Program-made: the position numbers and the translations under genes
Source of the DNA: Parvibaculum sp041688015
GTDB lineage: Bacteria > Pseudomonadota > Alphaproteobacteria > Parvibaculales > Parvibaculaceae
Assembly: GCA_041688015.1 (NCBI GenBank)
Contig: JBDNIY010000001.1
Location: forward strand, 186,001 to 250,000
Direction: 5' to 3'
Length of the DNA: 64,000 nucleotides
The notes under the pieces: generated by a model
The model's input: only the letters and a program-made list of their open reading frames with translations
What the model was told of the DNA's origin: nothing
Databases searched by the model: none
In this document: positions 42,596 through 51,749 of the stretch, in pieces
Position numbering within the stretch: position 1 is the stretch's first letter
How the letters are laid out: each line of letters begins with the position of its first letter

Positions 42596-43167
42596 GAAGC
42601 CTCGCGGTGGAGTTGATAGTGGCGCGCGACGCGTGCCCGGTTTCCACACAAGGCGCTTGAACACCAACGACGGCGTGGGTTGCTCGCCACGAACTGCAAG
42701 ACACAGGCAGGGTTTGCGCACTGGCGTAAGCGCTCAGCCTGTGGACCCGTTAGCACGGCGACCGCATCGGCAGCCAGTTCGTGGAGCAATGTGCTGCGCC
42801 GCGCGTTGGCGTTCAGCATTGCAAGGTGCGGTTGCCAGTCGGTCCAGACCAACCGCATTCGGATAGGCGCTGCCAGTGCTTTGTTTACGTTCATCACGGC
42901 CGCCGGAGCAGGCCGACCATGGTCTCGTCGCGCACGAAACAATTCGGTGATGGCTACATGCAGCGCTCGTACTGCCAACCAGTCGGCTTTACTTGCCAGA
43001 CCGATCCAGCTCAGACGCTTTCCCTCTGCTCGCAACCAGGCATCAAGTGCGGCAGGCGTGTCTAGCAAATCAATGTCGACGCCGTTGCGGCGTACGCGCG
43101 TATTGACCAGATCGAGCGATAGCGGCTCGCCAAGCAGGGGGAAATGCGGTGCGGGGTTTATGGGTAT
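42592..43167 (-). CDS. CGNR zinc-finger regulator, no canonical start codon
   Basis: A CGNR-domain protein (ABATE plus zinc finger). The C-terminal finger CANPACVLQFVASN, then RRWCSSALCGNRARVARHY, is diagnostic. Conserved N-terminal sequence HFPLLGEPLSLDLVNTRVRRNG is encoded upstream of the first usable start (TTG 43068), so the true gene must begin near 43167. There the sequence after AGGGA is ATA, not ATG; the frame then closes at a TAG. Either a non-standard start is used or the start codon is mutated. Its stop overlaps the MFS start, so it probably controls that gene. Confidence 0.8.
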   Translation of the reverse strand: MPINPAPHFPLLGEPLSLDLVNTRVRRNGVDIDLLDTPAALDAWLRAEGKRLSWIGLASKADWLAVRALHVAITELFRARRDHGRPAPAAVMNVNKALAAPIRMRLVWTDWQPHLAMLNANARRSTLLHELAADAVAVLTGPQAERLRQCANPACVLQFVASNPRRRWCSSALCGNRARVARHYQLHREAS

Positions 43168-43424
43168 GACGATCCCTATATCAGACTAATGGTTCGATAC
43201 ATTAGTTAGGCTCTCCAGGCAATAGAGGACGCAGCTGTGCGTAAACGTTTACTCATTGCATGAAGCGTCTCGGTCGCTGTTTTTCTGATTTCCTGACGAA
43301 ATGAGCCTTAATGATGAAGCTGGAAGATTCATTGCCCTTGTGAAGCGTTCTTGACCTTGGTTGCCATTCCCTCTGCCAGCGAAGACGGTTAGTCTGACGC
43401 TGTCTTTGTTGGAGGAGTGAAAGC

Positions 43425-43991
43425 ATGAGTCGATTGGCGCTGATCGTTTTATCCGTTGTCAGCCTGTGGCCGGTGACGGGCTTTGCGGCGGTTAGCAAGG
43501 GCGTCGAAGCGAACAACAAATGTTATGATCAGTTTCGCGATGGCAATATGAAAGCTGCTGTGGATTTTTGTACGACGGCGATTCAATCCGGTGAATTGTC
43601 CAACGATGATCTGGTCGGCGCATTGATCAATCGCGGGGTGGCATTCCGCAATCTTGGAAAATATAAGCGTGCCATTGTGGATTACACAGCGGCGCTAAAA
43701 TACGCGCCTAACGACACCATGATTTATGCCAATCGTGCCAATGCGCGCCGCGAACTGGGTGAGTTGAAGAATGCTTATGATGATGCCAACAAGGCCATCA
43801 AGCTCGATCATACGCGCTCGGCTTCTTACTATACACGAGGCGCTGTGCTGGAAGCGGCGGGTCAACTCAAGAATGCGCGCAAGGATTACAAACATGCGCT
43901 CTCACTAGAGCCTAGCAATACGGATTATCAAAACAAGATTATGCTGCTGAATGCCAATCTGGCCCAAGGTGGCGAAGGGCGGCCGCAATGA
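43425..43991 (+). CDS. TPR-repeat exported protein
   Basis: A 188-residue protein with a signal peptide (residues 1-22, ending GFAAV) and three to four tetratricopeptide repeats, for example ALINRGVAFRNLGKYKRAIV, MIYANRANARRELGELKNAY and ASYYTRGAVLEAAGQLKNAR. It is likely periplasmic. ATG 43425 follows GGAGGAG. The ATG of the next membrane-protein gene overlaps its stop (ATGA). TPRs of this type mediate protein contacts; no partner is identified beyond the neighbouring membrane proteins. Confidence 0.85.
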   Translation: MSRLALIVLSVVSLWPVTGFAAVSKGVEANNKCYDQFRDGNMKAAVDFCTTAIQSGELSNDDLVGALINRGVAFRNLGKYKRAIVDYTAALKYAPNDTMIYANRANARRELGELKNAYDDANKAIKLDHTRSASYYTRGAVLEAAGQLKNARKDYKHALSLEPSNTDYQNKIMLLNANLAQGGEGRPQ

Positions 43992-44836
43992 GTGATCCAC
44001 ACGACCCCTTCCGAACACCTCTCAGCGATCTTCATGGTGGGATGGAGCGCAAGAGGCTCGATGTGATCGCCGCATTGCGCGAGGCCTATAGCGGAGCTTG
44101 GTCAAACCTTGGCGAAATGGTGCGGCTGATCTGGCTGCCGGGTGTGCTCTATCTGGCGTTGAGTGTTGTTGGTGCTCTGTTATCAGGCGAAAGTAGCATT
44201 GTTCTGCGTCTGTTGGTTGAACTGGCGAGCCTGATGCTCTGGGCCATTATTTCCGTTGCCTGGTATCGTTTCATTCTGATGGGGGAAACACCTCAAGGGT
44301 CTTACCAGATCAATTTCAGTCGGCGTGAAGGGCGTTATCTACTAGTGTCGTTCTGTCTGGTCATGCTGGCAGCCCCAAGCCTCATCTTTGGCGGGCCCCC
44401 GGAATTTCCGCCAGCCGCTTACGTCTCGCAGATGTTGGCGACCGCCGGATCAGCGGGCTCGCTTATCGGTTTCTTTGGATTGTTGCTCTCGTTTGTCGGG
44501 ATCTATTTTCTGATTCGCCTCTTGTTGCTGCTGCCCGCGGCCTCCATTGATGAGCCGCTCAATGTGCGCATGGTGCTGGAGCGTACGCGCAGCAATTTCT
44601 GGCGCATTCTTGCGCTGTGCATTCTGTCGAGCCTGCCGCTGCTGGCGGTCTATGCGTTGATCGTGGCGTTCTTTGTGGTCATCCATCTACCGCTCGTCGT
44701 CGCGCTTATCTTTTCGTCGCTCCTGTCTATTTTCTTTGCCATTGTCAATGTGGCGGTGCTTGCCATCGCCTATCGTGAGCTGATCGGTCCGCCCGGTGCG
44801 CTGGCCGATGACATTGATCGTCCGAACACGGTGTAA
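43988..44836 (+). CDS. Multi-pass membrane protein, unknown function (paralogue 1)
   Basis: A 282-residue membrane protein with about six transmembrane helices (roughly 45-65, 80-100, 115-135, 150-180, 210-235, 240-265). The N-terminal pattern LREAYSGAWSNLGEMVRLIWLP and the C-terminal LAIAYRELIGPPG are repeated in similar form in the next gene, so the two are tandem paralogues. No catalytic motif is visible. It is translationally coupled to the TPR protein. I do not recognise a characterised family; it resembles uncharacterised YciC/DUF975-like membrane proteins only in layout. Confidence 0.75.
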   Translation: MSDPHDPFRTPLSDLHGGMERKRLDVIAALREAYSGAWSNLGEMVRLIWLPGVLYLALSVVGALLSGESSIVLRLLVELASLMLWAIISVAWYRFILMGETPQGSYQINFSRREGRYLLVSFCLVMLAAPSLIFGGPPEFPPAAYVSQMLATAGSAGSLIGFFGLLLSFVGIYFLIRLLLLLPAASIDEPLNVRMVLERTRSNFWRILALCILSSLPLLAVYALIVAFFVVIHLPLVVALIFSSLLSIFFAIVNVAVLAIAYRELIGPPGALADDIDRPNTV

Positions 44837-44906
44837 TGGCGCTTGGAGAAATTTGTATTTTGCATTTATCCTGCACAGAGAGAATCCTTTGGGGGGGTAA
44901 GTGACG

Positions 44907-45773
44907 ATGAGCGACGTTAGAAAATTTCTGGTCTTTAAATCGGCGCGCGAAGTTTACTCGGGAGTAACGCGTCACTATTTGGACCTGTTCTCTTCAGCGC
45001 CCTTGGCAATTGCTGCCTATGTCGCTGGCGTCCTCATTTTCAGCTACGTCAGTGGCAATGCGACAAGGACTGGGATGTCGCAAGAGGAACCCGGCTCAGC
45101 AATGATGCAGGCATGGGGCCATCATGTTTGGCTGGTTCCTATCATAATTATTCTGGTGACCGTCGGCGTGCTGGCGTCTGCTGTGCGTTGGCACCGCTTT
45201 GTGCTGCTAGGCGAACGCCATCGGGCGGGCTGGGGCAGTTATGAGAATGGCTATCTCTGGTCCAGCCTGAAAATCGGCTTTTCCATCTTCGGTGTTATTT
45301 TGGTCGGTGCCCTGCTGGTTGTCTTCACCTCGGCGATTTCAAAGTCTTATGGTGAATTGGCTAGCGGGGTCAAGACCGTGAGCTTTATCCTCCTGATTGT
45401 GGCCTATTTCTGGCTGTTCATATTCGTAACGCGCTTGTCGCTTGCGCTTCCCGATGTGGCTTTGGGCGGTAAAGGGGCGCTTGGTCAAGCTTGGGATAGA
45501 TCTAGAGATAACGGCTGGCGATTGCTTGGTTATTGGATTTTGGTTCAGGCCGCCGTCGGCATAGGTGCCAAGATTATCGACGTGATCGTTTTCGCGTTGA
45601 TTAGCCAGGTGCTTGATGCCTTCACAGCTAACATTGTCGCCACAGTCGTCACTCTGCCAGTGTCGATCTATGTGCTGATGATCGGCGTGACCATGCTTTC
45701 TGTTGCCTATCGCGAGATCGTCGGTTTGCCGGCAGACAGTGGAGGACCAGACGCTGAGAGAGTGGCCGCCTAA
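44907..45773 (+). CDS. Multi-pass membrane protein, unknown function (paralogue 2)
   Basis: A 288-residue membrane protein with about six transmembrane helices. Its start KFLVFKSAREVYSGVTRHYLD and end MLSVAYREIVGLPAD parallel the preceding gene, as does the central WHRFVLLGE (WYRFILMGE upstream). ATG 44907 is preferred over GTG 44901 because it gives correct spacing to the run of seven G residues. A 64-bp gap separates it from paralogue 1, so it may have its own promoter. Function unknown. Confidence 0.75.
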   Translation: MSDVRKFLVFKSAREVYSGVTRHYLDLFSSAPLAIAAYVAGVLIFSYVSGNATRTGMSQEEPGSAMMQAWGHHVWLVPIIIILVTVGVLASAVRWHRFVLLGERHRAGWGSYENGYLWSSLKIGFSIFGVILVGALLVVFTSAISKSYGELASGVKTVSFILLIVAYFWLFIFVTRLSLALPDVALGGKGALGQAWDRSRDNGWRLLGYWILVQAAVGIGAKIIDVIVFALISQVLDAFTANIVATVVTLPVSIYVLMIGVTMLSVAYREIVGLPADSGGPDAERVAA

Positions 45774-45957
45774 ACCCTTCGGTTTGCGCTTCCTCGGCTC
45801 ATCGGGTAAAGTTCGCAAATAAGGATCAGGGAAGGTGCTGGAAGGCATCTAAGGTCTTGATACACAAGACTTTTTCGCCGTGGCATTCGGCCATTGTTGT
45901 CAATCCCCGCACCACCCCATGTAGGGGCGCGCTGCACATGTGTAAGGATGGTCCCCC

Positions 45958-46782
45958 ATGTCCGTACAATCGAAAATCAAACGTATCACTGTGCCTGACA
46001 TCCGTGCCCGCAAAGGCGGCGAGCCGGTCGTTTGCCTAACGTCTTATCACGCTCACACCGCGCGCTTCATCGACCCCTATGTTGATGTGATCTTAGTGGG
46101 CGATTCGCTGGGCATGGTCATGTACGGCATGGAGACGACACTTGGCGTCACCGTTGATATGATGATCGCGCATGGCTCCGCCGTGATGCGCGGCACAGAG
46201 CGCGCATTGGTCGTCGTCGATATGCCTTTCGGTTCTTATGAGGAGAGCCCTGAAGTTGCTTTCCGTAATGCCGTGCGAATTATGAAAGAGACTGGCTGCA
46301 CCGCCGTGAAGATGGAAGGCGGCAAGCGTTTGGCCGAGACGGTTCGCTATTTGAGCGAGCGTGGCATTCCGGTGATGGCTCATATCGGTCTGACGCCGCA
46401 ATCGATCCAGACGATGGGCGGCTTCAAGACGCAAGGCCGCGTCGAAGAAGAATGGGCCAGCATTGAGCAAGACGCCGCAGCTGTCTCTGAGGCCGGTGCC
46501 TTTGCCGTCGTGCTGGAAGGCATGGCGGAGCCCTTGGCCGCGCGCATTACCACCCAGATTGCCGTGCCGACCATTGGCATTGGCGCGTCGGCTGAGTGTG
46601 ATGGCCAGATTTTGGTACTGGAAGACATGCTGGGCCTCTCGCCCAAGGCCCCTAAATTCGTCAAGGAATTTGCCACCCTTGGGGCTCAGATCGCAGGCGC
46701 GGCGGAAGCCTATGCCCGTGAAGTGCGCGCGCGCACCTTCCCGGCGGTCGAAAACACCTATGCCATGAAAAAAGTGAAATAA
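45958..46782 (+). CDS. panB: 3-methyl-2-oxobutanoate hydroxymethyltransferase
   Basis: A 274-residue ketopantoate hydroxymethyltransferase, the first committed enzyme of pantothenate (CoA) synthesis, using 5,10-methylene-THF. The TIM-barrel motifs VCLTSYHAHTARFID, ILVGDSLGMVMYG (metal-binding Asp), AVKMEGGKRLAETV and MAHIGLTPQSIQTMGGFKTQG are conserved, as is the C-terminal IGIGASAECDGQILV. ATG 45958 is the natural start. No panC lies nearby in the window. It precedes the yfgM-bamB-der run on the same strand. Confidence 0.97.
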   Translation: MSVQSKIKRITVPDIRARKGGEPVVCLTSYHAHTARFIDPYVDVILVGDSLGMVMYGMETTLGVTVDMMIAHGSAVMRGTERALVVVDMPFGSYEESPEVAFRNAVRIMKETGCTAVKMEGGKRLAETVRYLSERGIPVMAHIGLTPQSIQTMGGFKTQGRVEEEWASIEQDAAAVSEAGAFAVVLEGMAEPLAARITTQIAVPTIGIGASAECDGQILVLEDMLGLSPKAPKFVKEFATLGAQIAGAAEAYAREVRARTFPAVENTYAMKKVK

Positions 46783-46942
46783 AACAGGCATTTGCCGCAG
46801 TTTGCTGCCCCTTCCGGTTTGCCATTGGCCCTAGCCCGGGCTATTTTACGCCGCCTGCACGCGCAGACGTCACGGGGAGGAGCCTTTTCGCGCAATGGCG
46901 CGGGTCCCCTTTATTGCCAATCTGTCCTCTCGGAGTGTTCAC

Positions 46943-47719
46943 TTGACCGACATCTTCAGCGAAATCGAACAAGATCTTCGCCGCGAACAAGCGAATAAAC
47001 TCTGGGAAAAATACGGGATCTATGTTGTCGGCCTCGCGGTCGCCATTGTTCTCGCCGCCACCGCCGTTGTGGGCTGGCGCGCTTGGATCCATTCGCGCGC
47101 CGAAGTGTCGTCTGAGAAGTTCAACGCGTTGATTGCCATTGCGGCATCGCAAAAGCCCGAAGACGCTGCAGCAGCGCTCGGCGCATTCGCCGACGATGCG
47201 ACCAGAGGATATGCCGTCCTTGCTCGGATGGAGCAGGCTGGCTATCTGGTCAAGACAGGCGACAAGAAGGGCGCGGTCGCGGCGTTTGACGAAGTGGCTA
47301 ATGACCGGTCTGCCGCACCCGTCCTGCAGGGCATGGCGCGCATCAAGGCGGCTTTGCTTCTCGTCGATACGGCGACATATGACGAAATGGACGGACGCTT
47401 GGCATCGCTAGACGAATCCGGCAATGCATGGCGCAACAACGCGCGTGAATTGCTCGGGCTGTCTGCTTATAAGGCTGGCAAATACGCAGAAGCTGAGACG
47501 AATTTTGCTGCCATCATTGCGGATTCAAAGGCGTCGACGGGCTTGCGGGATCGCGCCCATGTCATGCAGGCGTTGCTTGCACCGTTCTTGCCGACGCCGG
47601 CCGTCGTGGAGACCAAGCCCGCTGTCGCGAATACCAAAAGCGAAGACAAGACGGCGGCAAAACCCGCCCCCAGCAATGAAGCCCCCGCGCAAGCGGCCCC
47701 TGATACAAAGTCGGAGTGA
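46943..47719 (+). CDS. YfgM-like tetratricopeptide membrane protein
   Basis: A protein of about 258 residues anchored by one N-terminal transmembrane helix (about residues 24-46, YVVGLAVAIVLAATAVVGW) after EIEQDLRREQANKLWEKYG, a motif typical of the YfgM/DUF2133-like family. The periplasmic part has TPR-like helices (residues 60-205), followed by a Lys/Ala/Pro-rich low-complexity tail. TTG 46943 is chosen because GGAG lies seven bases upstream and family homology begins at TDIFSEIE; ATG 46895 is the alternative. It lies directly before bamB and der, as in most proteobacteria, and is thought to connect the Sec translocon with periplasmic chaperones. Confidence 0.87.
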   Translation: MTDIFSEIEQDLRREQANKLWEKYGIYVVGLAVAIVLAATAVVGWRAWIHSRAEVSSEKFNALIAIAASQKPEDAAAALGAFADDATRGYAVLARMEQAGYLVKTGDKKGAVAAFDEVANDRSAAPVLQGMARIKAALLLVDTATYDEMDGRLASLDESGNAWRNNARELLGLSAYKAGKYAEAETNFAAIIADSKASTGLRDRAHVMQALLAPFLPTPAVVETKPAVANTKSEDKTAAKPAPSNEAPAQAAPDTKSE

Positions 47720-47725
47720 TTCTGG

Positions 47726-49102
47726 ATGGCTGCTGAAGTCGATATGCGCGCCGTTCGCGCCGGACGTCGCGCGAAAGCGACATGCCTCGTGCTCTTTGCC
47801 GTGGTTGCGCTGGGGCTTGCTGGCTGCAGCTCGGTCGGCGATCTTTTTCAGTCTGCATCCAAGTCGAAACTGCCGGGCAAACGCTTGTCGGTGATGGAAC
47901 TTGAGACCACATTGACTGTCGATCCAGAGACGAAGGGCAGCGAGATTGATCTGCCCACCGCTATCGAAAACAAGGACTGGACCCAGCCCGGCGGCAGCGC
48001 AAGCAACGCCATGAGCCGTCTTGCTGCGTCCGACAAGCTCAAGGAACTCTGGACGGTCGATGCGGGGTCGGGTTCAGGTGGCGCGTCGCGTCTGATCGCC
48101 TCGCCGATTGTGGCCGAAGGTAAAATTTTTGTTCTTGATGCCGAAGCGCATGTGCGCGCCTTTGATGCAAAGTCTGGTAAGCGGCTTTGGACGCAAGACT
48201 TGACGCCGGAAGACATGGATTCCGACAAGGCGCGCGGCGGTGGCATTGCATATGAAAATGGCCGTCTGTTTGCGGCCACCGGACTGGGCTATGTGTATGC
48301 AATGGACGCCAAGGACGGTAAGGTGCTGTGGAAGACCAATGCAGTCGTTCCCTTCCGTGCCTCGCCAACAGCCGATGGCGGCCATGTTTTCGTCGTCACG
48401 TCGGACAATCAGATGCTCTGTCTTTCTGAAGACACTGGCGAAATCATCTGGCGCCATCGCGGCATCACTGAGGCCGCAGGCATTCTGGCTGCGACCAGCC
48501 CCGCTGTTTCTGGCTCAATCGTGATTGCGCCTTATTCGTCGGGCGAACTCTTTGCTCTGCGCGCAGAGAACGGCACTGTTCTGTGGTCGGATTCGCTGAC
48601 GCGCACCGGTAATCTCACCTCGCTCAGCGAATTGAACGACATAGCGGGCCGCCCGGTCATTGATCAGGATCGTGTCTTTGCGATCAGTCATTCGGGCCGT
48701 CTGGTGTCGATTGATCTGCGCACAGGCGAGCGCGTCTGGACGCGTGATGTGCCCGGCGTACAGACGCCTTGGCTGGCAGGTGATTATATCTACCTCGTCA
48801 CCACGGAGCAGGAAGTTGTTGCCATGTCGCGCCGTGACGGCCGCATTCATTGGTTGACCAAACTTGACCGTTGGGAAGACCCCGACGACCGCACTGAGCC
48901 GATCGAATGGAGCGGACCGGTCTTTGCCGGGGATCAATTAATTTTGGTTTCGACAACTGGCGACGGCGTCGAGCTTTCACCGACAACCGGCAAGGTAATT
49001 GGCAAATTCGATCTACCCGGTAAGACACTGATCGCGCCGATTGTGGCCGACGGCATCGTTTACATTCTGACCGACAACGGCACGCTCGAAGCGTTGCAGT
49101 GA
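47726..49102 (+). CDS. bamB: Outer-membrane assembly lipoprotein BamB
   Basis: A 458-residue beta-propeller lipoprotein of the BAM complex. The signal peptide has the lipobox LAGC with the modified Cys at residue 34. The mature part shows repeated PQQ-like blades: FDAKSGKRLWTQDL, MDAKDGKVLWKTN, RAENGTVLWSDSL, IDLRTGERVWTRDV, MSRRDGRIHWLTKL. It acts at the periplasmic face of the outer membrane in inserting beta-barrel proteins. It follows the yfgM-like gene by six bases and precedes der, the conserved order in proteobacteria. Confidence 0.95.
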   Translation: MAAEVDMRAVRAGRRAKATCLVLFAVVALGLAGCSSVGDLFQSASKSKLPGKRLSVMELETTLTVDPETKGSEIDLPTAIENKDWTQPGGSASNAMSRLAASDKLKELWTVDAGSGSGGASRLIASPIVAEGKIFVLDAEAHVRAFDAKSGKRLWTQDLTPEDMDSDKARGGGIAYENGRLFAATGLGYVYAMDAKDGKVLWKTNAVVPFRASPTADGGHVFVVTSDNQMLCLSEDTGEIIWRHRGITEAAGILAATSPAVSGSIVIAPYSSGELFALRAENGTVLWSDSLTRTGNLTSLSELNDIAGRPVIDQDRVFAISHSGRLVSIDLRTGERVWTRDVPGVQTPWLAGDYIYLVTTEQEVVAMSRRDGRIHWLTKLDRWEDPDDRTEPIEWSGPVFAGDQLILVSTTGDGVELSPTTGKVIGKFDLPGKTLIAPIVADGIVYILTDNGTLEALQ

Positions 49103-49158
49103 GTTCGGTGGAGGCGCGCTGCTGCCTAAGTGGTGGCACGCCATAGAGAGGCTACAAG

Positions 49159-50574
49159 GTGTCATTCAAGGTCGCCATTGTGGGACGGCCGAATGTCGGC
49201 AAGTCCACACTATTCAATCGGCTCGTTGGCAAGAAGCTGGCGCTGGTGGACGATACCCCCGGTGTCACGCGTGACCGCCGCGAAGGAGAGGCGCATCTTG
49301 GCGACCTCACATTTACCATCATTGATACAGCCGGCTTGGAAGAGGCAACCGACGACAGCCTCGAAGCGCGGATGCGCCGCCAGACGGATGCCGCCATTGC
49401 TGACGCCGATGTCTGCCTGTTGCTCATGGACGCGCGCGCAGGCGTGACGCCGCTCGATAAACGTTTTGCGCAAATCCTGCGCAAGTTTCCGACGCCGGTT
49501 ATCCTCGCCGCCAATAAATGCGAGGGCGGCGCGGGCGAGGCGGGGCGTATGGAGGCCTATGAACTGGGCCTCGGCGCACCCATTCCCTTGTCGGCAGAAC
49601 ATGGCGAAGGCCTGTCGGCGCTGTACCAATCGCTACAGCCTTACGCTGATGCGGTCAGCGAAAGCGAAGCTCGCCAAGCGCGCGAAGAAGCTGAAGCTGA
49701 GAGCGAAGGTCCCTTTGATCCCGACACGCCATGGGAGCCCGACCTCGAAGCGCCCTTGCGCATCGCCGTGGTCGGTCGCCCCAATGTTGGTAAATCCACC
49801 TTGGTCAATCTACTGCTTGGCGAAGACCGCATGATGACCGGGCCGGAGGCAGGTATCACGCGCGACTCCATCGGCGTGGAGTGGATGTGGAATGGTCGTC
49901 GTGTAAAACTTTGGGATACGGCTGGCATGCGCCGCCGCGCCCGCGTCACCCAGAAGCTCGAAAAGCTCTCGGTTGCCGATACGCTACGCGCCATTCGCTT
50001 TGCTGAAGTCGTCGCCATCACGCTGGATGCCAGCATCCCCTTTGAACGCCAGGACCTGCACATCGCCGACCTTGTGGAGCGCGAAGGGCGCGGCATGATC
50101 GTTGTGGTCAATAAATGGGACACGGTCGAAAATCCGCAAGAAAAACTCCGCGAACTGAAGGAGGAGCTGTTGCGGCTTCTGCCGCAGGTGCGCGGCTTGC
50201 CCATCGTGACGCTTTCAGCTTTGACGGGGCGCGGTATCGACAAGCTGATGCCCGCCATCAACAAGGTCCATGCGCTTTGGAACACGCGCGTCTCGACCGC
50301 CAAACTCAATCGCTGGCTCGAAGATGCGGTGGCGCGCCATCCACCGCCGGCCTCAAAGGGCCGGGCCATCAACTTGAAATATATGGCGCAGGTCAAATCA
50401 CGCCCGCCGACCTTTGCCGTCTTCTCAAGCCGCGCCGCAGAAGTGCCGACCGCCTATAAGCGCTTTCTGGTCAACGGATTGCGTGAGGCCTTTGATATTC
50501 CTGCCGTGCCGATCCGCCTGTTCATGCGGGCACGCAAAAATCCGTTCGCTGGCAAGAAGCGCCGCAATGACTGA
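49159..50574 (+). CDS. der: Ribosome-associated GTPase Der (EngA)
   Basis: A 471-residue protein with the double-GTPase layout unique to Der, required for 50S subunit maturation. The first G domain has GRPNVGKSTLFN (8-19) and DTAGLEE; the second, after an acidic linker rich in Glu and Ala, has GRPNVGKSTLVN (about 212-223), WDTAGMRRRARV and VVNKWD. The C-terminal KH-like domain is intact and basic at the end (RARKNPFAGKKRR). GTG 49159 is the start giving the correct N-terminus. It overlaps the following VOC gene by eight bases. Confidence 0.97.
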   Translation: MSFKVAIVGRPNVGKSTLFNRLVGKKLALVDDTPGVTRDRREGEAHLGDLTFTIIDTAGLEEATDDSLEARMRRQTDAAIADADVCLLLMDARAGVTPLDKRFAQILRKFPTPVILAANKCEGGAGEAGRMEAYELGLGAPIPLSAEHGEGLSALYQSLQPYADAVSESEARQAREEAEAESEGPFDPDTPWEPDLEAPLRIAVVGRPNVGKSTLVNLLLGEDRMMTGPEAGITRDSIGVEWMWNGRRVKLWDTAGMRRRARVTQKLEKLSVADTLRAIRFAEVVAITLDASIPFERQDLHIADLVEREGRGMIVVVNKWDTVENPQEKLRELKEELLRLLPQVRGLPIVTLSALTGRGIDKLMPAINKVHALWNTRVSTAKLNRWLEDAVARHPPPASKGRAINLKYMAQVKSRPPTFAVFSSRAAEVPTAYKRFLVNGLREAFDIPAVPIRLFMRARKNPFAGKKRRND

Positions 50575-51016
50575 CGAATTTGGCAAGCCGCCAAAGGGTG
50601 GTTGGTCAAGGCTTGTGCCGGAACTGTTGGTCTCCGACGTCAGTGTCAGCCGCGCCTTCTGGTGTGATGTGCTGTGCTTCATGATCGCCTATCAGCGTCC
50701 GGCGGAAAAATTCCTCTATCTTGAACGCCCCAAAGGCATCCAGATCATGCTTTGCGAGCGCAGTGGCAAATGGGAAGCCGCGCCACTCGATCAGCCCTTC
50801 GGGCGCGGGGCGATGTTCCAACTCTATGTGGACGATTGGGACGCCCTGTTGGCAGCGATCAACGCATCTCAGTGGCCGCTTCACTCAGGCCCGCGCGAAG
50901 TCTGGCGCAGACATGGCGACCGCGAAGGCAGGCAACGCGAATTCTTTGTGCAGGACCCTGACGGCTATCTGCTAATGATCGCGCAAATGCTCGACCATCG
51001 GCCTCTTACGCCTTAG
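50567..51016 (+). CDS. VOC-superfamily (bleomycin-resistance-like) protein
   Basis: A 149-residue protein of the glyoxalase/bleomycin-resistance fold. The paired beta-alpha-beta modules are visible as LVPELLVSDVSVSRAFWCDVL and MFQLYVDDWDALLAAIN, and the last strand carries EFFVQDPDGYLLMIAQ. Related proteins bind drugs or are metal-dependent lyases; which applies is unclear. ATG 50567 overlaps the end of der and is supported by homology. Its 3' end overlaps the convergent SDR gene by 11 bp. Confidence 0.88.
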   Translation: MTDEFGKPPKGGWSRLVPELLVSDVSVSRAFWCDVLCFMIAYQRPAEKFLYLERPKGIQIMLCERSGKWEAAPLDQPFGRGAMFQLYVDDWDALLAAINASQWPLHSGPREVWRRHGDREGRQREFFVQDPDGYLLMIAQMLDHRPLTP

Positions 51017-51737
51017 CCTTCGCTTTACCCTTCACATATTCTACGACTTCGCCATTCTTGTCGTAATCGGCCATGGCCATTTCTATGAAGAGCGGAACGA
51101 GATCGGCAGGCCGCGTCAGCGAGCTTGGGTCTTCGCCGGGCATCGCCTGTTTGCGCATTGCGGTGCGGGTGGGGCCGGGGCTCAGCAGATTGGCGCGAAT
51201 ATTAGTGTTGGCGATTTCAGCTGCCCAAGTTTTGACAATGGCCTCCATCGCCGCTTTGCTCATCGCATAGCCACCCCAATAGGGTTTGTTCTTTTGGGCT
51301 GCGCCTGATGTCACAAAGATCGCGCGTCCAGCATCAGACCGCCTCAGGAGCGGATCGAACGAGCGGATCATGCGCCAATTGGCGGTCATATTGGTGTTGA
51401 CGAGTTTGTCCCAGGCCTTGATTTCCAGATGGCTTACCGGCGTCAGCACGCCGAGCGTGCCAGCATTGGCGACCAAAATGTCGAGCTTGCCCCAGCGCTC
51501 ATAGATCGTTGCACCCAGCCGATCCAGTGCAGCAAAGTCGGTAATGTCGAGCGGAACGAGCGTAGCCTTGCCACCGATCTTGTTAATCTCATCGTCAACC
51601 TCTTCAAGCCCGCCGACGGTGCGAGCGATGAGGATGACATGCGCGCCTTCTGCGGCATAGCCTAGCGCCACGGCGCGCCCGATACCGCGCGATGCGCCAG
51701 TGATGACCGCAATCCGGCCCTGAAGTCGTTTGCTCAT
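51006..51737 (-). CDS. SDR family oxidoreductase
   Basis: A 243-residue classical short-chain dehydrogenase: TGASRGIGRAVALGYAAEG at the N-terminus, NAGTLG, the catalytic Ser in FVTSGAAQ and YAMSKAA with Tyr and Lys. It resembles the YciK-like SDRs commonly found next to purF in alphaproteobacteria. The C-terminus is basic (KGKAKAKA). It lies 12 bp after the purF stop on the same strand and overlaps the VOC gene tail to tail. The substrate is unknown. Confidence 0.92.
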   Translation of the reverse strand: MSKRLQGRIAVITGASRGIGRAVALGYAAEGAHVILIARTVGGLEEVDDEINKIGGKATLVPLDITDFAALDRLGATIYERWGKLDILVANAGTLGVLTPVSHLEIKAWDKLVNTNMTANWRMIRSFDPLLRRSDAGRAIFVTSGAAQKNKPYWGGYAMSKAAMEAIVKTWAAEIANTNIRANLLSPGPTRTAMRKQAMPGEDPSSLTRPADLVPLFIEMAMADYDKNGEVVEYVKGKAKAKA

Positions 51738-51749
51738 TGACTTAAACTC

